A DNA stretch of 64,000 bases from Diprion similis (taxonomy: Eukaryota > Arthropoda > Insecta > Hymenoptera > Diprionidae), in the NCBI RefSeq assembly GCF_021155765.1, contig NC_060112.1, forward strand, positions 9,424,001 through 9,488,000. The letters are read 5' to 3'. The position numbers and the translations under genes were made by a program. The notes under the pieces were generated by a model that was not told the DNA's origin, did not search any database, and worked only from the letters and a program-made list of their open reading frames with translations. Position 1 is the first letter of the stretch, and the number at the start of each line of letters is the position of its first letter. This document shows positions 12,945-26,466 of the stretch, one piece after another.

Positions 12945-15900
12945 TTGATTCCAAGACCAGAAATTTTCGGCTCCAAAAATGACCCAAAAAGTAAGGCTAA
13001 CCCCTTTGGATTTTTGCCGAAAATTTCGATGACTTTGAAAAGTGCTGCAATTAATTCTTTAAGGCACTATTTCGACGTAATTTTGCGAGAGGAATCGATT
13101 GAGCGCAGTCCCAATACGCTGCGAGCAACGCATCAAAAGTTACAGCCAAAAAACTCATTATTTTCATCGCCATTTCTCTGCTGCTGGTCCTACGCTCTTT
13201 TTGATGTGTTTTCTGAGTTCCTGGGGGTCGAATTACTCTAGAAATGATCATACAAATCGATTCCAAGACCAGTAATTTTCGGCTCCAAAAATGACCCAAA
13301 AAGTACGGCTAACCCCTTTGGATTTTTGCCGAAAATTTCGATGACTTTGAAAAGTGCTGCAATTAATTCTTTAGAGCACTATTTCGACGTAATTTTGCGA
13401 GAGGAATCGATTAAGCGCAGCCCCAATACGCTGCGAGCGACGCATCAAAAGTTACAGCCAAAAAACTCATTATTTTCATCGCCATTTCTCTGCCGCTGGT
13501 CCTACGCTCTTTTTGATGTGTTTTCTGAGTTCCTGGGGGTCGAATTACTCTAGAAATGATCATACAAATCGATTCCAAGACCAGAAATTTTCGGCTCCAA
13601 AAATGACCCAAAAAGTAAGGCTAACCCCTTTGGATTTTTGCCGAAAATTTCGATGACTTTGAAAAGTGCTGCAATTAATTCTTTAAGGCACTATTCCGAC
13701 GTAATTTTGCGAGAGGAATCGATTGAGCGCAGTCCCAATACGCTGCGAGCAACGCATCAAAAGTTACAGCCAAAAAACTCATGATTTTCATCGCCATTTC
13801 TCTGCTGCTGGTCCTACGCTCTTTTCGATGTTTTTTCTGAGTTCCTGGGGGTCGAATTACTCTGGCGATGGTCATATAAATCGATTCCAAGACCAGAAAT
13901 TTTCGGCTCCAGAAATGACCCAAAAAGTAAGGCTAACCCCTTTGGATTTTTGTCGAAAATTTCGATGACTTTGAAAAGTGCTGCAATTATTTCTTTAAGG
14001 AACTATTCCGACGTGATTTTGCGAGAGGAATCGATTAAGCGCAGTCCCAATACGCTGCGAGCAACGCATCAAAAGTTACAGCCAAAAAATTCATGATTTT
14101 CATCGCCATTTCTCTGCTGCTGGTCCTACGCTCTTTTTGATGTGTCTTCTGAGTTCCTTGGGGTCGAATTACTCTGGCGATGGTCATATAAATCGATTCC
14201 AAGACCAGAAATTTTCGGCTCCAGAAATGACCCAAAAAGTAAGGCTAACCCCTTTGGATTTTTGTCGAAAATTTCGATGACTTCGAAAAGTGCTGCAATT
14301 AATTCTTTAAGGCACTATTCTGACGTAATTTTGCGAGAGGAATCGATTAAGCGCAGTCCCAATACGCTGCGAGCAACGCATCAAAAGTTACAGCCAAAAA
14401 ACTCATGATTTTCATCGTCATTTCTCTGCTGCTGGTCCTACGCTCTTTTTGATGTGTTTTCTGAGTTCCTGGGGGTCGATTTACTCTAGAGATGATCATA
14501 CGAATTGATTCCAAGACCAAAAATTTTCGGCTCCAAAAATGACCCAAAAAGTAAGGCTAACCCCTTTGGATTTTTGCCGAAAATTTCGATGACTTTGAAA
14601 AGTGCTGCAATTAATTCTTTAAGGCACTATTTCGACGTAATTTTGCGAGAGGAATCGATTGAGCGCAGTCCCAATACGCTGCGAGCAACGCATCAAAAGT
14701 TACAGCCAAAAAACTCATTATTTTCATCGCCATTTCTCTGCTGCTGGTCCTACGCTCTTTTTGATGTGTTTTCTGAGTTCCTGGGGGTCGAATTACTCTA
14801 GAAATGATCATACAAATCGATTCCAAGACCAGTAATTTTCGGCTCCAAAAATGACCCAAAAAGTACGGCTAACCCCTTTGGATTTTTGCCGAAAATTTCG
14901 ATGACTTTGAAAAGTGCTGCAATTAATTCTTTAGAGCACTATTTCGACGTAATTTTGCGAGAGGAATCGATTAAGCGCAGCCCCAATACGCTGCGAGCGA
15001 CGCATCAAAAGTTACAGCCAAAAAACTCATTATTTTCATCGCCATTTCTCTGCCGCTGGTCCTACGCTCTTTTCGATGTGTTTTCTGAGTTCCTGGGGGT
15101 CGAATTACTCTAGAAATGATCATACAAATCGATTCCAAGACCAGAAATTTTCGGCTCCAAAAATGACCCAAAAAGTAAGGCTAACCCCTTTGGATTTTTG
15201 CCGAAAATTTCGATGACTTTGAAAAGTGCTGCAATTAATTCTTTAAGGCACTATTCCGACGTAATTTTGCGAGAGGAATCGATTGAGCGCAGTCCCAATA
15301 CGCTGCGAGCAACGCATCAAAAGTTACAGCCAAAAAACTCATGATTTTCATCGCCATTTCTCTGCTGCTGGTCCTACGCTCTTTTCGATGTTTTTTCTGA
15401 GTTCCTGGGGGTCGAATTACTCTGGCGATGGTCATATAAATCGATTCCAAGACCAGAAATTTTCGGCTCCAGAAATGACCCAAAAAGTAAGGCTAACCCC
15501 TTTGGATTTTTGTCGAAAATTTCGATGACTTTGAAAAGTGCTGCAATTATTTCTTTAAGGAACTATTCCGACGTAATTTTGCGAGAGGAATCGATTAAGC
15601 GCAGTCCCAATACGCTGCGAGCAACGCATCAAAAGTTACAGCCAAAAAATTCATGATTTTCATCGCCATTTCTCTGCTGCTGGTCCTACGCTCTTTTTGA
15701 TGTGTCTTCTGAGTTCCTTGGGGTCGAATTACTCTGGCGATGGTCATATAAATCGATTCCAAGACCAGAAATTTTCGGCTCCAGAAATGACCCAAAAAGT
15801 AAGGCTAACCCCTTTGGATTTTTGTCGAAAATTTCGATGACTTTGAAAAGTGCTGCAATTGATTCTTTAAGGCACTATTCCGACGTAATTTTGCGAGAGG

Positions 15901-16064
15901 AATCGATTAAGCGCAGTCCCAATACGCTGCGAGCAACGCATCAAAAGTTACAGCCAAAAAACTCATGATTTTCATCGCCATTTCTCTGCTGCTGGTCCTA
16001 CGCTCTTTTTGATGTGTTTTCTGAGTTCCTGGGGGTCGAATCACTCTGGCGATGATCATACAAA
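12945..16064. repeat. 5-monomer (1,560-bp) tandem higher-order duplication
   Basis: About 12,945-14,504 and 14,505-16,064 carry the same ordered set of rare variants. Examples are CCAGTAATTTTCGG and AAAAAGTACGGC near 13,270-13,315 and again near 14,830-14,875, and GAGCGACGCATC at 13,436 and 14,996. Exact ends were not resolved, since neighbouring monomers also share many states. Confidence 0.8.
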
Positions 16065-17381
16065 TTAATTCCAAGACCAGAAATTTTCGGCTCCAAAAAT
16101 GACCCAAAAAGTAAGGCTAACCCCTTTGGATTTTTGCCGAAAATTTCGATGACTTAGAAAAGTGCTGCAATCAATTCTTTAAGGCACTATTCCAACGTAA
16201 TTTTGCGAGAGGAATCGATTGAGCGCAGTCCCAATACGCTGCGAGCAACGCATCAAAAGTTACAGCCAAAAAACTCATGATTTTCATCGCCATTTCTCTG
16301 CTGCTGGTCCTACGCTCTTTTCGATGTTTTTTCTGAGTTCCTGGGGGTCGAATTACTCTGGCGATGGTCATATAAATCGATTCCAAGACCAGAAATTTTC
16401 GGCTTCAGAAATGACCCAAAAAGTAAGGCTAACCCCTTTGGATTTTTGTCGAAAATTTCGATGACTTTGAAAAGTGCTGCAATTATTTCTTTAAGAAACT
16501 ATTCCGACGTAATTTTGCGAGAGGAATCGATTAAGCGCAGTCCCAATACGCTGCGAGCAACGCATCAAAAGTTACAGCCTAAAAACTCATGATTTTCATC
16601 GCCATTTCTCTGCTGCTGGTCCTACGCTCTTTTTGATGTGTCTTCTGAGTTCCTTGGGGTCGAATTACTCTGGCGATGGTCATATAAATCGATTCCAAGA
16701 CCAGAAATTTTCGGCTCCAGAAATGACCCAAAAAGTAAGGCTAACCCCTTTGGATTTTTGTCGAAAATTTCGATGACTTTGAAAAGTGCTGCAATTGATT
16801 CTTTAAGGCACTATTCCGACGTAATTTTGCGAGAGGAATCGATTAAGCGCAGTCCCAATACGCTGCGAGCAACGCATCAAAAGTTACAGCCAAAAAACTC
16901 ATGATTTTCATCGCCATTTCTCTGCTGCTGGTCCTACGCTCTTTTTGATGTGTTTTCTGAGTTCCTGGGGGTCGAATTACTCTAGAGATGATCATACAAA
17001 TTGATTCCAAGACCAGAAATTTTCGGCTCCAAAAATGACCCAAAAAGTAAGGCTAACCCCTTTGGATTTTTGCCGAAAATCTCGATGACTTTGAAAAGTG
17101 CTGCAATTAATTCTTTTAGGCACTATTCCGACGTAATTTTGCGAGAGGAATCGATTAAGCGCAGTCCCAATACGCTGCGAGCAACGCATCAAAAGTTACA
17201 GCCAAAAAACTCATGATTTTCATCGCCATTTCTCTGCTGCTGGTCCTACGCTCTTTTCTATGTTTTTTCTGAGTTCCTGGGGGTCGAATTACTCTAGAAA
17301 TGATCATACAAATCGATTCCAAGACCAGAAATTTTCGGCCCCAAAAATGACCCAAAAAGTAAGGCTAACCCCTTTGGATTT

Positions 17382-20300
17382 TTGCCGAAAATTTCGATGA
17401 CTTTGAAAAGTGCTGCAATTAATTCTTCAAGGCACTATTCCGACGTAATTTTGCGAGAGGAATCGATTAGGCGCAGTCCCGATACGCTGCGAGCAACGCA
17501 TCAAAAGTTACAGCCAAAAAACTCATTATTTTCATCGCCATTTCTCTGCCGCTGGTCCTACGCTCTTTTTGATGTGTTTTCTGAGTTCCTGGGGGTCAAA
17601 TTACTCTAAAGATGATCATACAAATTGATTCTAAGACCAGAAATTTTCGGCTCCAAAAATGACCCAAAAAGTAAGGCTAACCCCTTTGGATTTTTGTCGA
17701 AAATTTCGATGACTTTGAAAAGTGCTGCAATTGATTCTTTAGAGCACTATTTCGACGTAATTTTGCGAGAGGAATCGATTAAGCGCAGCCCCAATACGCT
17801 GCGAGCAACGCATCAAAAGTTACAGCCAAAAAACTCATTATTTTCATCGCCATTTCTCTGCTGCTGGTCCTACGCTCTTTTCGATGTTTTTTCTGAGTTC
17901 CTGGGGGTCGAATTACTCTGGCGATGGTCATATAAATCGATTCCAAGACCAGAAATTTTCGGCTTCAGAAATGACCCAAAAAGTAAGGCTAACCCCTTTG
18001 GATTTTTGTCGAAAATTTCGATGATTTTGAAAAGTGCTGCAATTAATTCTTCAAGGCACTATTCCGACGTAATTTTGCGAGAGGAATCGATTAAGCGCAG
18101 TCCCAATACGCTGCGAGCAACGCATCAAAAGTTACAGGCAAAAAACTCATGATTTTCATCGTCATTTCTCTGCTGCTGGTCCTACGCTCTTTTTGATGTG
18201 TTTCCTGAGTTCCTGGGGGTCGAATTACTCTAGAAATGATCATACAAATTGATTCCAAGACCAGAAATTTTCGGCTTCAAAAATGACCCAAAAAGTAAGG
18301 CTAACCCCTTTGGATTTTTGCCGAAAATTTCGATGACTTTGAAAAGTGCTGCAATTAATTCTTTAAGGCACTATTTCGACGTAATTTTGGGAGAGGAATC
18401 GATTGAGCGCAGTCCCAATACGCTGCGAGCAACGCATCAAAAGTTACAGCCAAAATACTCATGATTTTCATCGCCATTTCTCTGCTGCTGGTCCTACGCA
18501 CTTTTTGATGTGTTTTCTGAGTTCCTGGGGGTCGAATTACTCTAGAGATGATCATACAAATTGATTCCAAGACCAGAAATTTTCGGCTTCAGAAATGACC
18601 CAAAAAGTAAGGCTAACCCCTTTGGATTTTTGTCGAAAATTTCGATGACTTTGAAAAGTGCTGCAATTAATTCTTTAAGGCACTATTCCGACGTAATTTT
18701 GCGAGAGGAATCGATTAAGCGCAGTCCCAATACGCTGCGAGCAACGCATCAAAAGTTACAGCCAAAAAACTCATGATTTTCATCGCCATTTCTCTGCTGC
18801 TGGTCCTACGCTCTTTTCTATGTTTTTTCTGAGTTCCTGGGGGTCGAATTACTCTAGAAATGATCATACAAATCGATTCCAAGACCAGAAATTTTCGGCC
18901 CCAAAAATGACCCAAAAAGTAAGGCTAACCCCTTTGGATTTTTGCCGAAAATTTCGATGACTTTGAAAAGTGCTGCAATTAATTCTTCAAGGCACTATTC
19001 CGACGTAATTTTGCGAGAGGAATCGATTAGGCGCAGTCCCGATACGCTGCGAGCAACGCATCAAAAGTTACAGCCAAAAAACTCATTATTTTCATCGCCA
19101 TTTCTCTGCCGCTGGTCCTACGCTCTTTTTGATGTGTTTTCTGAGTTCCTGGGGGTCAAATTACTCTAAAGATGATCATACAAATTGATTCTAAGACCAG
19201 AAATTTTCGGCTCCAAAAATGACCCAAAAAGTAAGGCTAACCCCTTTGGATTTTTGTCGAAAATTTCGATGACTTTGAAAAGTGCTGCAATTAATTCTTT
19301 AGAGCACGATTTCGACGTAATTTTGCGAGAGGAATCGATTAAGCGCAGCCCCAATACGCTGCGAGCAACGCATCAAAAGTTACAGCCAAAAAACTCATTA
19401 TTTTCATCGCCATTTCTCTGCTGCTGGTCCTACGCTCTTTTCGATGTTTTTTCTGAGTTCCTGGGGGTCGAATTACTCTGGCGATGGTCATATAAATCGA
19501 TTCCAAGACCAGAAATTTTCGGCTTCAGAAATGACCCAAAAAGTAAGGCTAACCCCTTTGGATTTTTGTCGAAAATTTCGATGATTTTGAAAAGTGCTGC
19601 AACTAATTCTTCAAGGCACTATTCCGACGTAATTTTGCGAGAGGAATCGATTAAGCGCAGTCCCAATACGCTGCGAGCAACGCATCAAAAGTTACAGGCA
19701 AAAAACTCATGATTTTCATCGTCATTTCTCTGCTGCTGGTCCTACGCTCTTTTTGATGTGTTTCCTGAGTTCCTGGGGGTCGAATTACTCTAGAAATGAT
19801 CATACAAATTGATTCCAAGACCAGAAATTTTCGGCTTCAATAATGACCCAAAAAGTAAGGCTAACCCCTTTGGATTTTTGCCGAAAATTTCGATGACTTT
19901 GAAAAGTGCTGCAATTAATTCTTTAAGGCACTATTTCGACGTAATTTTGCGAGAGGAATCGATTGAGCGCAGTCCCAATACGCTGCGAGCAACGCATCAA
20001 AAGTTACAGCCAAAATACTCATGATTTTCATCGCCATTTCTCTGCTGCTGGTCCTACGCACTTTTTGATGTGTTTTCTGAGTTCCTGGGGGTCGAATTAC
20101 TCTAGAGATGATCATACAAATTGATTCCAAGACCAGAAATTTTCGACTCCAGAAATGACCCAAAAAGTAAGGCTAACCCCTTTGGATTTTTGTCGAAAAT
20201 TTCGATGACTTTGAAAAGTGCTGCAATTAATTCTTTAAGGCACTATTCCGACGTAATTTTGCGAGAGGAATCGATTAAGCGCAGTCCCAATACGCTGCGA

Positions 20301-20400
20301 GCAACGCATCAAAAGTTACAGCCAAAAAACTCATGATTTTCATCGCCATTTCTCTGCTGCTGGTCCTACGCTCTTTTTGATGTGTTTTCTGAGTTCCTGG
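17382..20400. repeat. 5-monomer (1,560-bp) tandem higher-order duplication
   Basis: The blocks beginning near 17,382 and 18,942 share rare states in the same order. These include GATTAGGCGCAG (17,465 and 19,025), CTCTAAAGATGATC (17,603 and 19,163) and GTTTCCTGAG (18,199 and 19,759). The two copies differ from each other at only a few bases, so the duplication is recent relative to monomer divergence. Confidence 0.8.
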
Positions 20401-23400
20401 GGGTCGAATAACTCTAGAAATGATCATACAAATCGATTCCAAGACCAGAAATTATCGGCCCCAAAAATGACCCAAAAAGTAAGGCTAACCCCTTTGGATT
20501 TTTGTCGAAAATTTCGATGACTTTGAAAAGTGCTGCAATTAATTCTTTAAGGCACTATTCCGACGTAATTTTGCGAGAGGAATCGATTAAGCGCAGTCCC
20601 AATACGCTGCGAGCAACGCATCAAAAGTTACAGCCAAAAAACTCATGATTTTCATCGCCATTTCTCTGCTGCTGGTCCTACGCTCTTTTTGATGTGTCTT
20701 CTGAGTTCCTTGGGGTCGAATCACTCTGGCGATGGTCATATAAATCGATTCCAAGACCAGAAATTTTCGGCTCCAGAAATGACCCAAAAAGTAAGGCTAA
20801 CCCCTTTGGATTTTTGTCGAAAATTTCGATGACTTCGAAAAGTGCTGCAATCAATTCTTCAAGGCACTATTCTGACGTAATTTTGCGAGAGGAATCGATT
20901 AAGCGCAGTCCCAATACGCTGCGAGCAACGCATCAAAAGTTACAGCCAAAAAACTCATGATTTTCATCGCCATTTCTCTGCTGCTGGTCCTACGCTCTTT
21001 TTGATGTGTTTTCTGAGTTCCTGGGGGTCGAATTACTCTAGTAATGATCATACGAATCGATTCCAAGACCAGAAATTTTCGGCCCCAAAAATGACCCAAA
21101 AAGTAAGGCTAACCCCTTTGGATTTTTGCCGAAAATTTCGATGACTTTGAAAAGTTCTGCAATTATTTCTTTAAGGCACTATTCCGACGTAATTTTGCGA
21201 GAGGAATCGATTAAGCGCAGTCCCAATACGCTGCGAGCAACGCATCAAAAGTTACAGCCCAAAAACTCATGATTTTCATCGCCATTTCTCTGCTGCTGGT
21301 CCTACGCTCTTTTCTATGTTTTTTCTGAGTTCCTGGGGGTCGAATTACTCTAGAAATGATCATACAAATCGATTCCAAGACCAGAAATTTTCGGCCCCAA
21401 AAATGACCCAAAAAGTAAGGCTAACCCCTTTGGATTTTTGCCGAAAATTTCGATGACTTTGAAAAGTGCTGCAATTAATTCTTCAAGGCACAATTCTGAC
21501 GTGATTTTGCGAGAGGAATCAATTAAGCGCAGTCCCGATACGCTGCGAGCAACGCATCAAAAGTTACAGCCAAAAAACTCATTATTTTCATCGCCATTTC
21601 TCTGCCGCTGGTCCTACGCTCTTTTTGATGTGTTTTCTGAGTTTCTGGGGGTCAAATTACTCTAGAGATGATCATACAAATTGATTCTAAGACCAGAAAT
21701 TTTCGGCTCCAAAAATGACCCAAAAAGTAAGGCTAACCCCTTTGGATTTTTGTCGAAAATTTCGATGACTTTGAAAAGTGCTGCAATTAATTCTTCAGAG
21801 CACTATTTCGACGTAATTTTGCGAGAGGAATCGATTAAGCGCAGCCCCAATACGCTGCGAGCAACGCATCAAAAGTTACAGCCAAAAAACTCATTATTTT
21901 CATCGCCATTTCTCTGCTGCTGGTCCTACGCTCTTTTCGATGTTTTTTCTGAGTTCCTGGGGGTCGAATTACTCTGGCGATGGTCATATAAATCGATTCC
22001 AAGACCAGAAATTTTCGGCTTCAGAAATGACCCAAAAAGTAAGGCTAACCCCTTTGGATTTTTGTCGAAAATTTCGATGATTTTGAAAAGTGCTGCAATT
22101 AATTCTTCAAGGCACTATTCCGACGTAATTTTGCGAGAGGAATCGATTAAGCGTAGTCCCAATACGCTGCGAGCAACGCATCAAAAGTTACAGGCAAAAA
22201 ACTCATGATTTTCATCGTCATTTCTCTGCTGCTGGTCCTACGCTCTTTTTGATGTGTTTTCTGAGTTCCTGGGGGTCGAATTACTCTAGAAATGATCATA
22301 CAAATTGATTCCAAGACCAGAAATTTTCGGCTCCAAAAATGACCCAAAAAGTAAGGCTAACCCCTTTGGATTTTTGCCGAAAATTTCGATGACTTTGAAA
22401 AGTGCTGCAATTAATTCTTTAAGGCACTATTCCGACGTAATTTTGCGAGAGGAATCGATTAAGCGCAGTCCCAATACGCTGCGAGCAACGCATCAAAAGT
22501 TACAGCCAAAAAACTCATGATTTTCATCGCCATTTCTCTGCTGCTGGTCCTACGCTCTTTTTGATGTGTCTTCTGAGTTCCTTGGGGTCGAATCACTCTG
22601 GCGATGGTCATATAAATCGATTCCAAGACCAGAAATTTTCGGCTCCAGAAATGACCCAAAAAGTAAGGCTAACCCCTTTGGATTTTTGTCGAAAATTTCG
22701 ATGACTTCGAAAAGTGCTGCAATTAATTCTTCAAGGCACTATTCTGACGTAATTTTGCGAGAGGAATCGATTAGGCGCAGTCCCAATACGCTGCGAGCAA
22801 CGCATCAAAAGTTACAGCCAAAAAACTCATGATTTTCATCGTCATTTCTCTGCTGCTGGTCCTACGCTCTTTTTGATGTGTTTTCTGAGTTCCTGGGGGT
22901 CGATTTACTCTAGAGATGATCATACAAATTGCTTCCAAGACCAGAAATTTTCGGCTCCAACAATGACCCAAAAAGTAAGGCTAACCCCTTTGGATTTTTG
23001 CCGAAAATTTCGATGACTTTGGAAAGTGCTGCAATTAATTCTTTAAGGCACTATTTCGACGTAATTTTGCGAGAGGAATCGATTGAGCGCAGTCCCAATA
23101 CGCTGCGAGCAACGCATCAAAAGTTACAGCCAAAAAACTCATTATTTTCATCGCCATTTCTCTGCTGCTGGTCCTACGCTCTTTTTGATGTGTTTTCTGA
23201 GTTCCTGGGGGTCGAATTACTCTAGAAATGATCATACAAATCGATTCCAAGACCAGTAATTTTCGGCTCCAAAAATGACCCAAAAAGTAAGGCTAACCCC
23301 TTTGGATTTTTGCCGAAAATTTCGATGACTTTGAAAAGTGCTGCAATTAATTCTTTAGAGCACTATTTCGACGTAATTTTGCGAGAGGAATCGATTAAGC

Positions 23401-24557
23401 GCAGCCCCAATACGCTGCGAGCAACGCATCAAAAGTTACAGCCAAAAAACTCATGATTTTAATCGCCATTTCTCTGCTGCTGGTCCTACGCTCTTTTCGA
23501 TGTTTTTTCTGAGTTCCTGGGGGTCGAATTACTCTGGCGATGGTCATATAAATCGATTCCAAGACCAGAAATTTTCGGCTCCAGAAATGACCCAAAAAGT
23601 AAGGCTAACCCCTTTGGATTTTTGTCGAAAATTTCGATGATTTTGAAAAGTGCTGCAATTAATTCTTCAAGGCACTATTCCGACGTAATTTTGCGAGAGG
23701 AATCGATTAAGCGCAGTCCCAATACGCTGCGAGCAACGCATCAAAAGTTACAGCCAAAAAACTCATGATTTTCATCGTCATTTCTCTGCTGCTGGTCCTA
23801 CGCTCTTTTTGATGTGTTTTCTGAGTTCCTGGGGGTCGAATTACTCTAGAAATGATCATACAAATTGATTTCAAGACCAGAAATTTTCGGCTCCAAAAAT
23901 GACCCAAAAAGTAAGGCTAACCCCTTTGGATTTTTGCCGAAAATTTCGATGACTTTGAAAAGTGCTGCCATTCATTCTTTAAGGCACTATTTCGACGTAA
24001 TTTTGCGAGAGGAATCGATTAAGCGCAGTCCCAATACGCTGCGAGCGACGCATCAAAAGTTACAGCCAAAAAACTCATGATTTTCATCGCCATTTCTCTG
24101 CTGCTGGTCCTACGCTCTTTTTGATGTGTCTTCTGAGTTCCTTGGGGTCGAATTACTCTGGCGATGGTCATATAAATCGATTCCAAGACCAGAAATTTTC
24201 GGCTCCAGAAATGACCCAAAAAGTAAGGCTAACCCCTTTGGATTTTTGTCGAAAATTTCGATGACTTCGAAAAGTGCTGCAATTAATTCTTCAAGGCACT
24301 ATTCTGACGTAATTTCGCGAGAGGAATCGATTAAGCGCAGTCCCAATACGCTGCGAGCAACGCATCAAAAGTTACAGCCAAAAAACTCATGATTTTCATC
24401 GTCATTTCTCTGCTGCTGGTCCTACGCTCTTTTTGATGTGTTTTCTGAGTTCCTGGGGGTCGAATTACTCTAGAAATGATCATACAAATCGATTCCAAGA
24501 CCAGAAATTATCGGCCCCAAAAATGACCCAAAAAGTAAGGCTAACCCCTTTGGATTT

Positions 24558-26429
24558 TTGCCGAAAATTTCGATGACTTTGAAAAGTGCTGCAATTAATT
24601 CTTTAAGGCACTATTCCGACGTAATTTCGCGAGAGGAATCGATTAAGCGCAGTCCCGATACGCTGCGAGCAACGCATCAAAAGTTACAGCCAAAAAACTC
24701 ATTATTTTCATCGCCATTTCTCTGCCGCTGGTCCTACGCTCTTTTTGATGTGTTTTCTGAGTTCCTGGGGGTCGAATTACTCTAGAGATGATCATACAAA
24801 TTGATTCCAAGACCAGAAATTTTCGGCTCCAAAAATGACCCAAAAAGTAAGGCTAACCCCTTTGGATTTTTGTCGAAAATTTCGATGACTTTGAAAAGTG
24901 CTGCAATTAATTCTTTAGAGCACTATTTCGACGTAATTTTGCGAGAGGAATCGATTAAGCGCAGCCCCAATACGCTGCGAGCAACGCATCAAAAGTTACA
25001 GCCAAAAAACTCATTATTTTCATCGCCATTTCTCTGCCGCTGGTCCTACGCTCTTTTTGATGTGTTTTCTGAGTTCCTGGGGGTCGAATTACTCTAGAGA
25101 TGATCATACAAATTGATTCCAAGACCAGAAATTTTCGGCTCCAAAAATGACCCAAAAAGTAAGGCTAACCCCTTTGCATTTTTGTCGAAAATTTCGATGA
25201 CTTTGAAAAGTGCTGCAATTAATTCTTTAGAGCACTATTTCGACGTAATTTTGCGAGAGGAATCGATTAAGCGCAGCCCCAATACGCTGCGAGCAACGCA
25301 TCAAAAGTTACAGCCAACAAACTCATTATTTTCATCGCCATTTCTCTGCCGCTGGTCCTACGCTCTTTTTGATGTGTTTTCTGAGTTCCTGGGGGTCGAA
25401 TTACTCTAGAAATGATCATACAAATCGATTCCAAGACCAGAAATTTTCGGCTCCAAAAATGACCCAAAAAGTAAGGCTAACCCCTTTGGATTTTTGCCGA
25501 AAATTTCGATGACTTTGAAAAGTGCTGCAATTAATTCTTTAAGGCACTATTCCGACGTAATTTCGCGAGAGGAATCGATTAAGCGCAGTCCCGATACGCT
25601 GCGAGCAACGCATCAAAAGTTACAGCCAAAAAACTCATTATTTTCATCGCCATTTCTCTGCCGCTGGTCCTACGCTCTTTTTGATGTGTTTTCTGAGTTC
25701 CTGGGGGTCGAATTACTCTAGAGATGATCATACAAATTGATTCCAAGACCAGAAATTTTCGGCTCCAAAAATGACCCAAAAAGTAAGGCTAACCCCTTTG
25801 GATTTTTGTCGAAAATTTCGATGACTTTGAAAAGTGCTGCAATTAATTCTTTAGAGCACTATTTCGACGTAATTTTGCGAGAGGAATCGATTAAGCGCAG
25901 CCCCAATACGCTGCGAGCAACGCATCAAAAGTTACAGCCAAAAAACTCATTATTTTCATCGCCATTTCTCTGCCGCTGGTCCTACGCTCTTTTTGATGTG
26001 TTTTCTGAGTTCCTGGGGGTCGAATTACTCTAGAGATGATCATACAAATTGATTCCAAGACCAGAAATTTTCGGCTCCAAAAATGACCCAAAAAGTAAGG
26101 CTAACCCCTTTGCATTTTTGTCGAAAATTTCGATGACTTTGAAAAGTGCTGCAATTAATTCTTTAGAGCACTATTTCGACGTAATTTTGCGAGAGGAATC
26201 GATTAAGCGCAGCCCCAATACGCTGCGAGCAACGCATCAAAAGTTACAGCCAACAAACTCATTATTTTCATCGCCATTTCTCTGCCGCTGGTCCTACGCT
26301 CTTTTTGATGTGTTTTCTGAGTTCCTGGGGGTCGAATTACTCTAGAAATGATCATACAAATCGATTCCAAGACCAGAAATTTTCGGCTCCAAAAATGACC
26401 CAAAAAGTAAGGCTAACCCCTTTGGATTT
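24558..26429. repeat. 3-monomer (936-bp) tandem higher-order duplication
   Basis: About 24,558-25,493 and 25,494-26,429 look almost identical. They share two variants seen nowhere else that I noticed: CTTTGCATTTTTG (25,171-25,183 and 26,107-26,119) and CAGCCAACAAACTC (near 25,311 and 26,247). They also share AATTTCGCGAG. This looks like the youngest duplication in the array. Confidence 0.85.
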
Positions 26430-26466
26430 TTGCCGAAAATTTCGATGACTTTGAAAAGTGCTGCAA